From Streblospio benedicti (Eukaryota > Annelida > Polychaeta > Spionida > Spionidae), in assembly GCA_019095985.1 (NCBI GenBank), contig CM032661.1, positions 473,387 to 537,386 of the forward strand: a DNA stretch of 64,000 bases. Direction: 5' to 3'. The translations under genes and the position numbers were made by a program. The first letter of the stretch is position 1. Each line of letters begins with the position of its first letter. This document shows, in pieces, positions 1 through 12,300 of the stretch. Below the pieces are notes generated by a model. It ran no database searches. It saw nothing but the letters and a program-made list of their open reading frames with translations, and was not told the DNA's origin.

Positions 1-528
1 ATCATATGTGACAAATTTAAAGCTGTTAACATGACTTGTTTAATTATGTTGAATTTCACCGCTCTTTTGCCCGGGCTGATTAAGATTATATTACAGAAAC
101 ACCAGAGCTATATTATTAGACATGTAATGATAATTATTGAATTTTAGTATTTATTCCGTCCTTGACTGCTGTGTCCGTCGAAGTGCAGTTCGTAGTTTTG
201 AAACCTGTATGCATGTTCCACAGCATACAAATAAATATGCTCATGAGTATAGATGAAGGCTTTAACGTTGATGCTGAGGATTGTTGTGACAGGTCCAACC
301 TCGTCTCTCACTTTCAGATGATGGCACCAAGTGCCCAATCTGTATTAATAAAACAATTCAAATCATAATTGTAACAGAGTATGAATAAAAGTCAAAACAT
401 AAAACCTATTGTTGGCCACTGGTTGCAAGATATGTCAAACATTTTGTGAACTATAAAGATCAATGTATCCACATTTGCAATCCCTCACACAATATAATTT
501 TCAGCATACATGTCATAGGGTAGATCCA

Positions 529-673
529 GGGGTGGGGGCAACAGGGCCGCGTGCCCCTCCCTTTTCCCCAAAAATACTTCATTTCATTTTCATAGGGGTT
601 TTTCATGAAATCCCGCAAGTGCGCCCCCTCTTTTTCCATAAGTGCGCCCCTTTTCGGAAAACATGGATCTGCC
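529..673. mobile_element. MITE of the GCAGATCC family (about 145 bp)
   Basis: Begins GGTAGATCCAGGGG and ends ATGGATCTGCC, that is, imperfect terminal inverted repeats around a body rich in CCCC and GCGCCCC, with TACTTCATTT(T)CAT and GGGGTTTTTCATG. The same body recurs at 794, 5771, 5990, 15201, 23491, 52937 and 59294. Non-autonomous; no transposase is visible. Confidence 0.75.
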
Positions 674-793
674 TATGCATGTAGCATGGTTAGGTAGCGT
701 AGTATTGGCTGCACATACAACCCAGAATATGTGCATATCAGGGATAGATCAAGATTTCTAGGAATGGTGCAGGCACATCCCATATAACAGATA

Positions 794-1074
794 GGCAGAT
801 CCAGGGGGTGCACGCACCCCCCCTTCCCCACCAAAATACCTTATATCCATAGGGTTTTGGCGTACGAAACCCATGAGATCCATTCAGAATGAGGCAGATC
901 CAGGGGGCGCAGGGCGGGGGGGGGCTCCCTTTCCCACCAAAAATACTTCATTTTCATGGGGTTTTTCATGAAACCCGCAAGTGCGCCCCTCTTTTCCTGG
1001 AAATGCCTCCCCCTTTTCTGAAACCTGGATCTGCCTGATTCAGTGCCCCCCCTGTCTGAAAGCCTGGATCTGCA
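794..1074. mobile_element. Two nested GCAGATCC-family MITEs
   Basis: An outer element starts at GGCAGATCCAGG (794) and ends near AGCCTGGATCTGC (about 1074). A second one (about 893-1037) with its own GGCAGATCC and CCTGGATCTGCC ends sits inside it. The equivalent region of the right copy (5771-6134) is arranged differently. Confidence 0.6.
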
Positions 1075-1255
1075 GTGCTGTGTGGCAGCCTATGATCTAG
1101 TGGTCTGGGACAGGCACATCCTATATACGTATTACAATGTATGTATCCTATGACCCAGGTGGTCATGGACACAGTAAAAAAATTGAAACATTGGTCTAGC
1201 AGACCTGTACTCCATGACCACTGCCTAGATCTGGCAATGTCATGTCATCAGATGG

Positions 1256-4140
1256 CTAGAATGATATGTAAGGGAGCAGTTGGGTTTAATAGGTAGAGAT
1301 ATGTTGATATGAATAGAACACAACACAGCATGATAACATTGATCATTATACAATGGATGATGAGCTCGAGGTGTTGAGTCGTTTTTCCCATGATAATACT
1401 TAAGATTCCAAAAACAATGCTTATTGATAAATAGTTTCTCATTTTCAACCTGTTATTAAAATATTTTAATAAAAGGATATTGGTCATACCTGTATTCTTT
1501 TGTCATCAATATGTTTAACAGCTTTTATTTGACTCGTGTCATTTTCCAAACTTGAATGCTTTTTACATAAAACTTTGGAATGTATTGGCCGATGAGACAC
1601 TCAACGCAGAGAAAATCGTCTGTTCTTCCTGTAAGATTTTTTACTGTATCTATATCCTAGAAACAAAAGAAAGACTATAATTATGAATAAGATTCCAATA
1701 TTGAAGTTGTGATTCATAGGAACCAAAAAAGGGTTTTCCACTACATACCTTTTTTTTTTAGGTAATCGGGCCCTAAAACCCCCTTTTAATTTAAAAATCA
1801 TTTATCTCCAAAAAGGGTCACTAAATTTCCTTTAAAAAATCTCATTTTGGTTTGAGAACAGGATAGTTTTTGGGAACTAAGTCCCACAATTGAACCCGAA
1901 AAATGGATCCGCCTGAATTATTCTTTTTAAAAACCCCCCCCAACCTTGGGCAGGGTTGGAAAAAGGCCCCCCAAAATTTTTGCCCTTTTTTTCCCAAAAA
2001 AATTTCCAAAATTTTTTGGGTTCATTAGTTTTGGGAGTGGGGTTTTTGGCCCCCCTTAAAAAATTTTTCCCCCAAAAAATGAATCCTGTGAGCAGAGACT
2101 ACCTCTCTATTGAGACCACTCCAACACTGGACCCAAAGGTTTAGTAGAAAGGTTCTACTGTATTTTTTTTTTAATGTTCGTCATTAGTTTTGGGAGTGGC
2201 ATAATATCTAGGTCTGTGTGTTTTATGTGCTCTGATGTTTAATCATTGTGTAGGTGGCGGGGCCGGGCAATAGAATCGAAGCTGAGGGGCAGCCATAATT
2301 TATATGAAAACAAATATATATTGTAGGCGGGGTTAAATGTTCTAAGTTCTAAGGATCAATGAGTCGGTCCAAATATTCAAACGGTGCTAACACCCCTGCA
2401 GACACTAAAGCATGGACATTTTGCAGTATATTAGGAAGGTGGTGGAATTGCAGATCACTTAAACTATATATGTCACAAAATCCCCCAAACTATATGTCCT
2501 TATCTATTTTAAAGTCGCATATGAAATAAGAACAGTAGGTCACATATGTGTGTGTGGGGGGGGGGGGGATACTTTTGTACAGAAACTATAAGAATTACTG
2601 GTTTGTGAGGTCATATCTTAGTACATTATTCAATACTAGTAGATCTAAATTGTTAGTTATCCAGGCACATGAAAATTAGCATAATTAGGGGTAAAAATAA
2701 AAACGTCATGTGGACACATGTATTACATGCAGAAATGTGTCAGATAAAAACAAGAACAGAATGTTTTTTTTACTTTAAGTAGTTGAAGAGGACAAAAAAA
2801 ATGCTGACAGCATAAAAGTTCATATCTCGAGATATAGATGGTTGGTATACAGGTCCAAGGGAGCAAGGTTTTGATGGCACCTAATGAGGATCCACCTACA
2901 ACACACACAGTTTAGTTTTTCTTCAGTAAACTAAGCAATACATATATCTTTAAAAGTGGCACGATGCAATTGCAATTGTGTGCGGAGCCATAGATAAATC
3001 TATTTTTACAAAGATGGTTTGAGAATTGTTTTTTTTCATGTTAAGTGTAGTGTCCAGTTTATTGTTTATGTATTTAATATGAAATACTAACGCTGTTACG
3101 TTAGGCCTACATCTTTTTGCTATATATTTCAAAATTGATGTGCAACTGAAACTGGCAGCTAAAGCCACAAAAATTTGACAACATTCTTGTTGGAACTTAA
3201 GAAGTAGCGCGTATAGAGAGACTAAAGCTTACATCGTACATAAAATATCAAGGATAATGTTGCACCCCTGGCTCTCCAGTGCCAATATAAAGTTACATTA
3301 TTTCCATGTATAGCTGTAATTTGTTCATCGCCTGCAATGATGAAAAGAAAATTTTGTTAACACCTGCAAACTATTCCCTTCAATTAGAAGACACAATAAA
3401 GCACTTTTACAATTGTATTACTTCTACCCCTTGAGCATGCATGGGATTAGGGATCATTTGCTTGACTGTTCCCTGTCATACAAATATTGCTTCACCCACA
3501 GATCAGCATACTCTTGGCCATAGTAAAGGAAACTATGGACGTATAATGGATAATTCTTTTCCCCAAACCTGATAATGTATAGATATCTTATTCTAAACGT
3601 TTTCTACGCGTGTTAATTGTTGTGTCGTTTCAAATAGAAATCATTCTTGTTTTGCATTAGTTATGCAGCTAGATTCTTAATTGTGCTTTAAGCCTACTAA
3701 TGACAGGACAATGACACGATTGTTTGACTATGTGGTCATTCAATTTTGGCCCCTTTGCCAATTAATATGTGCCTTCCAGAGAATTATGTTAGACTCACTG
3801 CCGCCGTTTTCACGCTTTTATACTAATCGATGCTGCTGATTGGAAAGCAATCTTTATACTGTTTATACGAGTGAAAACTGTTGTGTCAGTGACGCCGTCT
3901 CTTAAAGTAATATTTAATATAGGTGGCAACTGTGCATCAATTAGCAGACATCGCCATTAATACTTGAATGACGCACGTTATCCATAAATTCAAGTATGAG
4001 ATTAGATTCTAATTTCATTGTGTTTTGTTTTTCCCTTTTAACCCGGAAATTTTCCCGGGGTAGATCCCTTGGGTGGAATGCAATCTGGGAGACGCTCCCT
4101 CCCCTTTCCAAAACACCGGCACTTTCTTTTTTTTCTAAAT
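1256..4140 (-). other. Second, partial, error-laden copy of ENTPD exons 4-7, 9 and 10 (assembly duplicate)
   Basis: Segments matching six exons of the downstream ENTPD gene occur in the same order and strand: exon 10 about 1256-1399, exon 9 about 1494-1662, exon 7 about 2783-2904, exon 6 about 3235-3336, exon 5 about 3427-3572 and exon 4 about 4037-4140. Exon 8 is absent; its place is taken by homopolymer-rich sequence (1741-2080). Introns match as closely as exons, and most differences are one- or two-base insertions or deletions in homopolymers that break the frame even inside otherwise identical exons (for example extra C and T runs in exons 4 and 5). That pattern is expected of uncorrected sequence, not of an ageing paralogue. 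The copy ends at the N gap, so exons 1-3 are missing. A recent real tandem duplication that then decayed is the alternative. Confidence 0.8.
1741..2085. other. Low-quality block with inflated homopolymers
   Basis: The block is a succession of stretched A, T, C and G runs such as TTTTTTTTT, CCCCCCC and GGGG. It lies exactly where the right copy holds ENTPD exon 8 and the start of a palindromic MITE, and fragments of that sequence seem recognisable in stretched form (for example TTCATTAGTTTTGGGAGTGG). No gene is seen in it. Confidence 0.7.
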
Positions 4141-4217
4141 AATTTTCAAAACTTAGTTTAAAATAAATCATTTTTTAAATACCCAAAGATAATTTTTACT
4201 AAAAAACATTTCTTTTT

Positions 4218-4317
4218 NNNNNNNNNNNNNNNNNNNNNNNNNNNNNNNNNNNNNNNNNNNNNNNNNNNNNNNNNNNNNNNNNNNNNNNNNNNNNNNNNNN
4301 NNNNNNNNNNNNNNNNN
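4218..4317. other. Assembly gap of exactly 100 N
   Basis: A run of exactly 100 N, the usual placeholder for a scaffold join of unknown length. It separates the noisy left copy from clean sequence. Confidence 0.99.
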
Positions 4318-5156
4318 CATTGACCTTCATTGATTTGAAACGGTCTATGTGAACTGTTGAAGGCAAGACAACCTATGGCTGCAAAACATTGAAGGTTATT
4401 TTATTTGCATATGTAAGGTATCATTTACTTTCATCACTATTTTTATGCGTTGTATCTAGGGGACAAATTAGATATTTTAGTTGTGTCTTTTAAAAACACA
4501 TTTCTCCCATTGGCCCTGATGTCTAGACTGAACTCCTGTACTTGGGGACGAGGTAGGTATATTTGAAGGATTGTTCATTTATTCTGCTTACTTACACGTG
4601 TAATTTTGTAATACTTTCATAATTTGTTAAACAACACAAATGAAAGATATGACAGTGTATACGGTAAATTCATTGTTTTCTACACAAACCATAACAAACT
4701 GCATACCAATATCCTGCAACGTGATAACAATATAAGGTTATTAGATAAAAAGCAAGTCTTTTCAAGCTAAGAGTAACAGGTAATGCCAGGATTTATAGAC
4801 AAAAAATCATTTGTGTGAATGCTTCAAAGTAAGCAATAAAAGGGATATGATGGTATAGTAGAGTACATTACCATTTGTTTTCAGACGTAATGCCACACAT
4901 AAATGTCAGATTCTATCTAAAATTCTATAAATATGTTGAGTTGATAATATCAATTATTAATTTATCATAATAATTTCTCTAAATATCCATTAAGATCGAC
5001 CTTTGAAACATTGCATAATATGATACATAATGACTTATGAGCAAATTACGGTATGTAATATGGCTGAAACAAAATGGCTTCCATTCCTAAACGACACAAA
5101 TGTTGCGATGCCTCCACATCCAAATATTAATGATATATGTTTATCATCATCTGTGC
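4318..5156. other. Non-coding stretch between the N gap and the right duplicate
   Basis: AT-rich unique sequence with no convincing ORF or repeat. If the scaffold join is wrong, this is simply the 3' flank of the ENTPD gene at the beginning of the right-hand contig. Confidence 0.6.
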
Positions 5157-5770
5157 CAAATTCAACGCTGTTAACATGACTTGTCTAATTATGTTGAATT
5201 TCACCGCCCTTTGCCCGCGCTAATTAAGATTATATTACAGAAACACCAGAGCTATAGTATTAGACATGTAATGATAATTATTGAATTTTAGTATTTATTC
5301 CGTCCTTGACTGCTGTGTCCGTCGAAGTGCAGTTCGTGGTTTTGAAACCTGTATGCATGTTCCACAGCATACAAATAAATATGCTCATGAGTATAGATGA
5401 AGGCTTTAACGTTGATGCTGAGGATTGTTGCGGACAGGTCCAACCTCGTCTCTCACTTTCGTAGATGATGGCACCAAGTGCCCAATCTGTATTAATAAAA
5501 CAATTCAAATCATAATTGTAACAAGTATAAATAAAAGTCAAGCATAAAACTTATTGTTGACCACTGGTTGCAAGATATGTAAAACATTTGTGAACTATAA
5601 AGATCAATGCATCGACATTTGCACCCTCACACAATATAATTCTCAGCATACATGTAGTAATAGGTTAGGTAGCGTAGTATATTGGCTGCACATACAACCA
5701 GAATATGTGCATATCAGTGATAGATCCCAGATTTTTAGGCATGGTGCAGGCACATCCCGTATGATGATAA

Positions 5771-6134
5771 GCAGATCCAGGGGGTGCACGCACCCCCCTC
5801 CCCATGTCCCCCACCAAGATACCTTATATCCATAGGGTTTTTGGCATGTTCGCGCGTACGAAACCCATGAGATCCCTTCAGTGCCCCCTTCCTTTCTGAA
5901 AGCCTGGATCTGCCGTGCTGTATGTATCCTATGATCTAGGTGGTCTTGGACAGGCACATCCTATATAGGCGTGGTCTTGGATCCATTCATGTATGTATCC
6001 AGGGGGCGCAGGGCGGACCCAATAAAAATACTTCATTTCATAGGGTTTAGCATGAAAACCCCAGTGCCCCCTCTTTTCCTGAAATGTCCTGCCTATGATT
6101 CAGTGCCCCCTTCCTTTCTGAAAGCCTGGATCTG
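5771..6134. mobile_element. GCAGATCC-family MITE cluster with tandem 88-bp duplication
   Basis: A complete element (5771-5914) is followed by a second (about 5990-6134). The distal part plus flank, starting CAGTGCCCCCTTCC and running to CACATCCTATATA, is duplicated at 5880-5967 and 6101-6188. It lies just 3' of the ENTPD stop codon on the minus strand. Confidence 0.65.
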
Positions 6135-6318
6135 CCGTGCTGTATGTATCCTATGATCTAGGTGGTCTTGGACAGGCACATCCTATATACACGTACAATG
6201 TATGTATCCTATGACCCAGGTGGTCAGGGACACAATAAAAAAAATTGAAACATTGGTCTAGCAAACCTAGTCCTCCATGACCACTGCCTAGATCTGGCAA
6301 TGTCATGTCATCAGATGG

Positions 6319-9300
6319 CTAGAATGATATGTAGGGAACAGTTGGGTTCAATAGGTTCAGATATGTTGACATGAATAGAACACAACACAGCATGATAACA
6401 TTGATCATTATACAATGGATGTGATGAGATCGAGGTGTTGAGTCGCTTTCCCATGTTAATACTTAATTATATTACAACAATGTCAATGCTTATTGATAAA
6501 TAGTTTCACATTTTCAACCTGTTCTTAAATGATTTACACACAAGGATATTGGTCATACCTGTATCTTTGTCATCAATATGTTTAACAGCTTTTATTTGAC
6601 TCGTGTCATTTTCAAACTTGAATGCTTTTACACATAAAACTGGAATGTATTGGCCGATGAGACACTCAACGGAGAGAAAATCGTCTGTTCTTCCTGTAAG
6701 ATTTTTTACTGTATCTATATCCTAAAACATAAGAAAGTCTATAATTATCAATAAGATTCCAATATTGAAGTCATGATTCATATTTGTGAACAAACAGATT
6801 ATGCTCACATACATATTCTTAATTTCATCTGATACTGGCAGAAAGAGCACTCAGTAATCACCCACATCTTGCTATATCTTACAATAAGTACATTTATCTA
6901 GACAAATACCTGCTCATCTCATGTGTCACTTTAAATAACTAACTCACTTGTCCGCAGTAATCAATTGCAGCGCCCATAGTTTTTGAAAGGCTGAATGTCC
7001 CATCAGATTCAAGAACCTGGAAATATGCGCATACCAGCCGGTGATATGGTATTTGTTGATACATTAAGAACCTACTCAGGTACAACCTAATGACAGGGAA
7101 TTGGTAATAACGTAGCAACTTACACACAATTACAAGTTTCTGGATCATCCTGGTATGTGGTTAAGAATACATGGCAGATAAGAGGTGAAGATGTAAATGC
7201 CAAAATGACTTTTGCTTTCCGGTCTATTTTTGTGTGCTGTATGCATAGTATATACAGTAGAGCCTCCGATTACAGCCACATCTATATTGAGACCACCTCT
7301 ATAACAAAACCACTTTTCACGCTCCCAAACATTCATAAGCTATTAAAATGAATCTCTGTATAGAGATCACCTCTCTTTTGAGACCACCCAACACTGGACT
7401 AGGTGGTCCTAGTAGAAAGGTTCTACTGTATTTTCTTTTAAATTTCATAAGGGTTCGTCATTAGTTTTGGAGTGGGGTGGCATAATATCTAAGGTTCGTG
7501 TGTTTTATGTGCTCTGATGTTTAAGTTTGAATGTTGTGTAGGTGGCGGGGTCAAGAATAGAATCGTAAGTTGAGGGGCAGCCAAAATTTATATGAAAAGA
7601 AATATATATTGTAGGCGGGGTTAAATATTCTAAGTTCTAAGGATCAATGAGTCGGTCAAATATTCCAAACGGTGCTAACACCCTGCAGACACTAGAGCAT
7701 GGGCATTGCAGATATTAGGAAGGTGGTGGAGAGGAGCACATCACTTTAAACTATATATGTCACAAATCACCAGACATATGTCCTATATTTTGCAAGTCGC
7801 ATATGAAATAAGAACAGTAGGTCACATATGTGTGTGTGTGTGTGGGGGGGGATACTACTTACTTTTGTACAGAAACTATAAGAATTACTGGTTTGTAAGT
7901 AATATCTTAGTACATTATTCAATACTAGTAGATCTAAATTAAGTTAGTTATCCAGGCACATGAAAATTAGCATAATTAGGGTAAAAAATAAAACGTCATG
8001 TGGACATGTATCATACGCAGAAATGTGTCAGATAAAAACAAGAACAGAATGTTTTTCTTACGTTAAGTAGTTGAAGAGGATACAAAAATGCTCCGACAGC
8101 ATAAAAGTTCATATCTCGAGATATAGATGGTTGGTATACAGGTCCAAGGGAGCAAGGTTTTGGATGGCACCTACGAGGATCCACCTACAACACACAGTTT
8201 AGTTTTTTCTTCAGTAAACTAAGCAATACATATATCTTTAAAGTGGCACGTGCAATTGCAATTGTGTGCGGGAGCTATAGATAAATCTATTTTTACAAGT
8301 GGTTTGAGAATTAGTTTTTTTTCTCATATTGAGTGTAGTGTCCAGTTTATTGTTACACGTATTTAATATGAAATACTAACGCTGTTACGTTAGGCCTACA
8401 TCTTTTTATATTTCAAAATTGATGTGCAACTGAAACTGGCAGCTAAAGCCACAAAAATTCTAGACAACATTCTGTTGAACTTAAGAAGTAGCGTATAGAG
8501 AGACTAAAGCTTACATCGTAGACATAAATATCAAGGATAGTGTTGCACTTCTCTGGCTCTCCAGTGCCAATATAAGTTACATTATTTCCATGTATAGCTG
8601 TAATTTGTTCATCGCCTGCAATGATGAAAAGAAAATTTTGTTAACACCTGCAAACTATTCCCTTCAATTAGAAGACACAATAAAGCACTTTACAATTGTA
8701 TTACTTACCCTTGAGCATGCATGGATTAGGGATCATTTGCTTGACTGTTCCCTCGTCATACAAATATTGCTTCACCCACAGATCAGCATACTCTTGGCCA
8801 TAGTAAAGGAAACTATGGACGTATAATGGATAATTCTTCCCTCCAACCTGATAATGTATAGATATCTATTCTTAAAAGTTTCTACGCGTGTTAATTGTTG
8901 TGTCGTTTCAAATAGAAATCATTCTTGTTTCATAAGTTATGCAGCTAGATTCTAATTGTGCTTAAGCCTACTAATGACAGGACCAATGACACGATTGTTT
9001 GACTATGTGGTCATTCAATTTTGGCCCTTTGCCAATTAATATGTGCCTTCCAGAGAATTATGTTAGACTCACTGCCGCCGTTTTCACCTTTATACTAATT
9101 CGATGCTGCTGATCGGAAAGCAATCTTTATACTGTTTATACGAGTGAAAACTGTTGTGTCAGGGACGCCGTGCTCTCTTAGCACATTTAATATAGGTGGC
9201 AACTGTGCATCAATTAGCAGACATCGCTATTAATACTTGAATGACGTAACGTTATCCATAAATTCATATGAGATTAATTCTAATTTCATTGTGTTTTGTT

Positions 9301-12300
9301 TGTACCTTAACTGGAAATTTGTCAGCTAGAATAGATCCGCTTGGCTGGAATGCAATCTGGAGAGACGCTCCTCCCATTTCAAGAACACCGGCACTTTCTT
9401 TATTTTCTAAATAATATCAATGCTTAGTTTTAAAATCACGTCATTTTCAAATACCCAAAGATATTGATTTACTAAAAAAACATTCTCTGATAATACTTAG
9501 CATAAACCATCTTTTACATAAAAGCGTGAGCACTTGAATGCACGGGTGCATCGTATCTATTATGGTTTTCCTCAATATAGTGCTGAATGATACAGTACAG
9601 AGCATAATTTCAAATTACAAGAATTTGATAATATAGCTATCATTTTCTGTTATACATGTATACAATTAAAGAAAGTTGTGTGTCAACAAAAACTATAAGT
9701 CTACCTGTCTTATCATTGAAGAATCCCGTGAGGTAGTTCACAGCAATCCACGCGAACGCGCCTTCTTCTTCTCCAGAGAGAATGCGTGTATTCAGTGGTT
9801 CGTATGAGAACGGGTTTTTCGAGTCGTCCAGCAAGATCTTGTTTATTGCATCCATCACAGCATTGGCTCTGTCTTCCAGCAGGAGCCGCATGCCTAAAAC
9901 AGTGGAACATCCAATTAAGACCACCTTTCTATAGAGACCACCTGTATAATAAGACCACTTTTCACAGTCCCAAACCTTCATAAATATACCAAAATGAACC
10001 TCTGTATAGTTACCATCTTTATATGATGGTAACTAGTTTTGTACTTCGGATGAGTTTATGAACCCAGTTTAAAAGCCTGTGCTCAGAGACTGGGGGAGAC
10101 CTGGAGGTGTGCTCGGCGAAGGGTGTCAGCTAACCCCCTACAAGTAAGTGCCATATTTCTTTCTGATAGGATCATGTAAAAGAATTTCAGCTGGAACCTT
10201 GTTAAGGGGATGCATAGGATGATGCCCTGCGAGGAGAAAAAAGCACCCGGAAAGAACTGTCCCCCCCCCCCCAACCCGCGCACCACATACACACCCTTTT
10301 CAAAACTATCATCATTCATCATGGAACTGGGTTTATGAGGCTTTGGACTGTTGGGTCACCACAATAGTGACATTAGATGCAATTTGTTGGCCAGTGTGTT
10401 ACTTTATAGTACATACAATGGATCCGCTCAGTGGATGCAATGTTGTGTTTTCCGGGGGCTATGTTTTCCCCACAAAGCAGTAAAACATCTCAATCTACAG
10501 TCACACACATAGACGGTAAACAACACAGGCAGATACAGTGTGACAGACAGGTTGTGCACGGATTTCTTAGTGTCAGTTATGACGCAGAAAACTAAACGAG
10601 AGAAAGCTGTAGAACTAGGCATTCTTAGTTACTTTGTGCACACATGCACGTATGTTATGGTAGAAAGCTATGTAATGAGCAGTGCCCGATTAACATGGAT
10701 TAGGTTAAACGGTGGGCCCCATGGCTGTGATTCAAAGTGGGGCCCTTTGTCGCGAGTTGAAAATAATTTGTAGCAAAATCTGGGGCCCCTTAGAAATATT
10801 TACTTCAGGCCCTTTGTTATTAGGGGGATTTTGTATGGTTACCAGTTTTAATGTAACTTGGCGCCCTTGGTGTTGATTTCAATTTGAAAATACATACGTG
10901 TAGGTACAAGTTTCTCTGAATTTCCGATGGGAGGAAAGTGCAAGATACCACGTCAACAGCCACGTTGTGCCAGTGCAACTGGTGGCCAGGGAAATCTAAT
11001 TTATACATTAAAAAAGACAGGGAAAGATAAACAAACTGGGTTGTTCTGGTGACACCATGACTGATGAAATATATTATTCTGTAATAATCAAGTTAGAGTC
11101 AAGAAGCAATAAATTAGGCTCATGTTTGTTCATTTTATTGTTACATAAAACGCAAACTAAATTTCACGTTGTGGAATATGGCATTTGAGTTATGGAAATT
11201 GTTTTCAAAAGAAGAACCAATTACAATATTTGAATGTAGTTGTTTACAATATATCTATTACCAATGAACATTTTTTCTTTCTTTTTTAAAAGGGGTTTTG
11301 CATTGGGAAAACGGGGTTGAGCAACGGAAAAGTCATCTTGCCATAGCAAGGTATCAAAGGTATCTGCTATCAATTGTTTCTTGATAGATGGTAAGCAGTC
11401 TAATGCATACCTTCTCAGATGACGATCGGGGAAGATATATAGATTGAAAATAAAAATAACCTCCCGATATCCCATTGTGTGATTTGTTTTTCCTCTGCAG
11501 TGTACGCTATATTATTGTGTTTCATAATTGAAATAAGGGAGTGTGCGCGGCTGGCTGTGCGCCATGTAAAAAAAAATGTAAATATAAATGTGATTATTTA
11601 TCGTCACAATTCACTGGTATCGTGCTCTTGCGACTTTACATGTTAGGATAAGCGCAAATCAAAGGGATGTGATGATCTAACCCCTTGTTTTTGTGGCAGA
11701 GTATAGCTAGAAAATCTCTTTGCCGGCGATCTTTGAGGCCGTTATGAATGCAAATTTTAATACAATTAATTCGATAATTTAGGCAAAAACATGTTTTAAT
11801 AGTCTTATATCAAATACATCTGTATAAGCCACACAATACATGTTTTCTTAATAATTCAACCACATATTGATTTGATGGTGAATAGCATTGACTATTTATA
11901 TGAATAAAATATGTTTTATAAAAATCATAGTTATTAATAAAAATAACCTCATTATATTAATATTAAAATAAAAAAAAGAAAACTTGCAACTTGAACAATG
12001 TTTGAGGTGTCATTGAGACGCTTAAAAACTATTTAATTAATATCTGATTAGTTAAGCTGTGATCACGGTGTTTCAGGTGTTTGAAGTGTAGAAACATATG
12101 TAGTCTTTCAAAAGACCTTATATCTAATAGTTTTTTCCTGTATTATTACAAAAAACGCTCGCGTAAACCATATACATGTACTTATTCTGCGGCAGGTGGC
12201 GTCTGGCGCGGTGCTCGAGCTGTTCTCCTGAGCCTTCCCCCCGGGAGTGCCCAGCGGGCACCCCGACATGGCACGCTTCTACGAGGTGTTCTGGTTTGGT

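Larger units (their letters stand above)
1..4217 (+). repeat. Direct large duplication, left copy (matches about 5157-9490)
   Basis: The sequence follows about 5157-9490 nearly base for base, apart from a replaced block (1741-2080 against about 6780-7345) and a tandem 88-bp duplication present only on the right (5880-5967 and 6101-6188). It starts before the window and stops at the N gap. Homopolymer runs become longer and noisier towards the gap. Confidence 0.88.
5157..9490 (+). repeat. Direct large duplication, right copy (clean copy carrying ENTPD exons 4-10)
   Basis: This copy keeps open reading frames across all ENTPD exons it contains, and continues without a break into exons 3, 2 and 1. 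It is therefore the trustworthy version. Similarity to the left copy begins near GCTGTTAACATGACTTGT (5169) and can be followed to about 9490, the point corresponding to the left copy's end at the gap. Confidence 0.88.

Noticed and set aside
1956-2144. ORF across the homopolymer-rich block
   Set aside because: The frame is an accident of stretched homopolymers in low-quality sequence.
3941-4171. Left-copy exon 4 as part of a second working ENTPD gene, or one using frameshifting
   Set aside because: Every exon of the left copy has different small indels, mostly in homopolymers, and exon 8 is missing; sequence error explains this better than biology.
9640-9981. ORFs beginning MKVWDxEKWSYYRGGLxREV at several places (also 20065-20247, 50273-50599, 44596-44865)
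   Set aside because: The shared N-terminal phrase is the translation of the CAGTAGAACCTC MITE; only the parts overlapping true exons (ENTPD exon 3, DPP exon 2) are coding.
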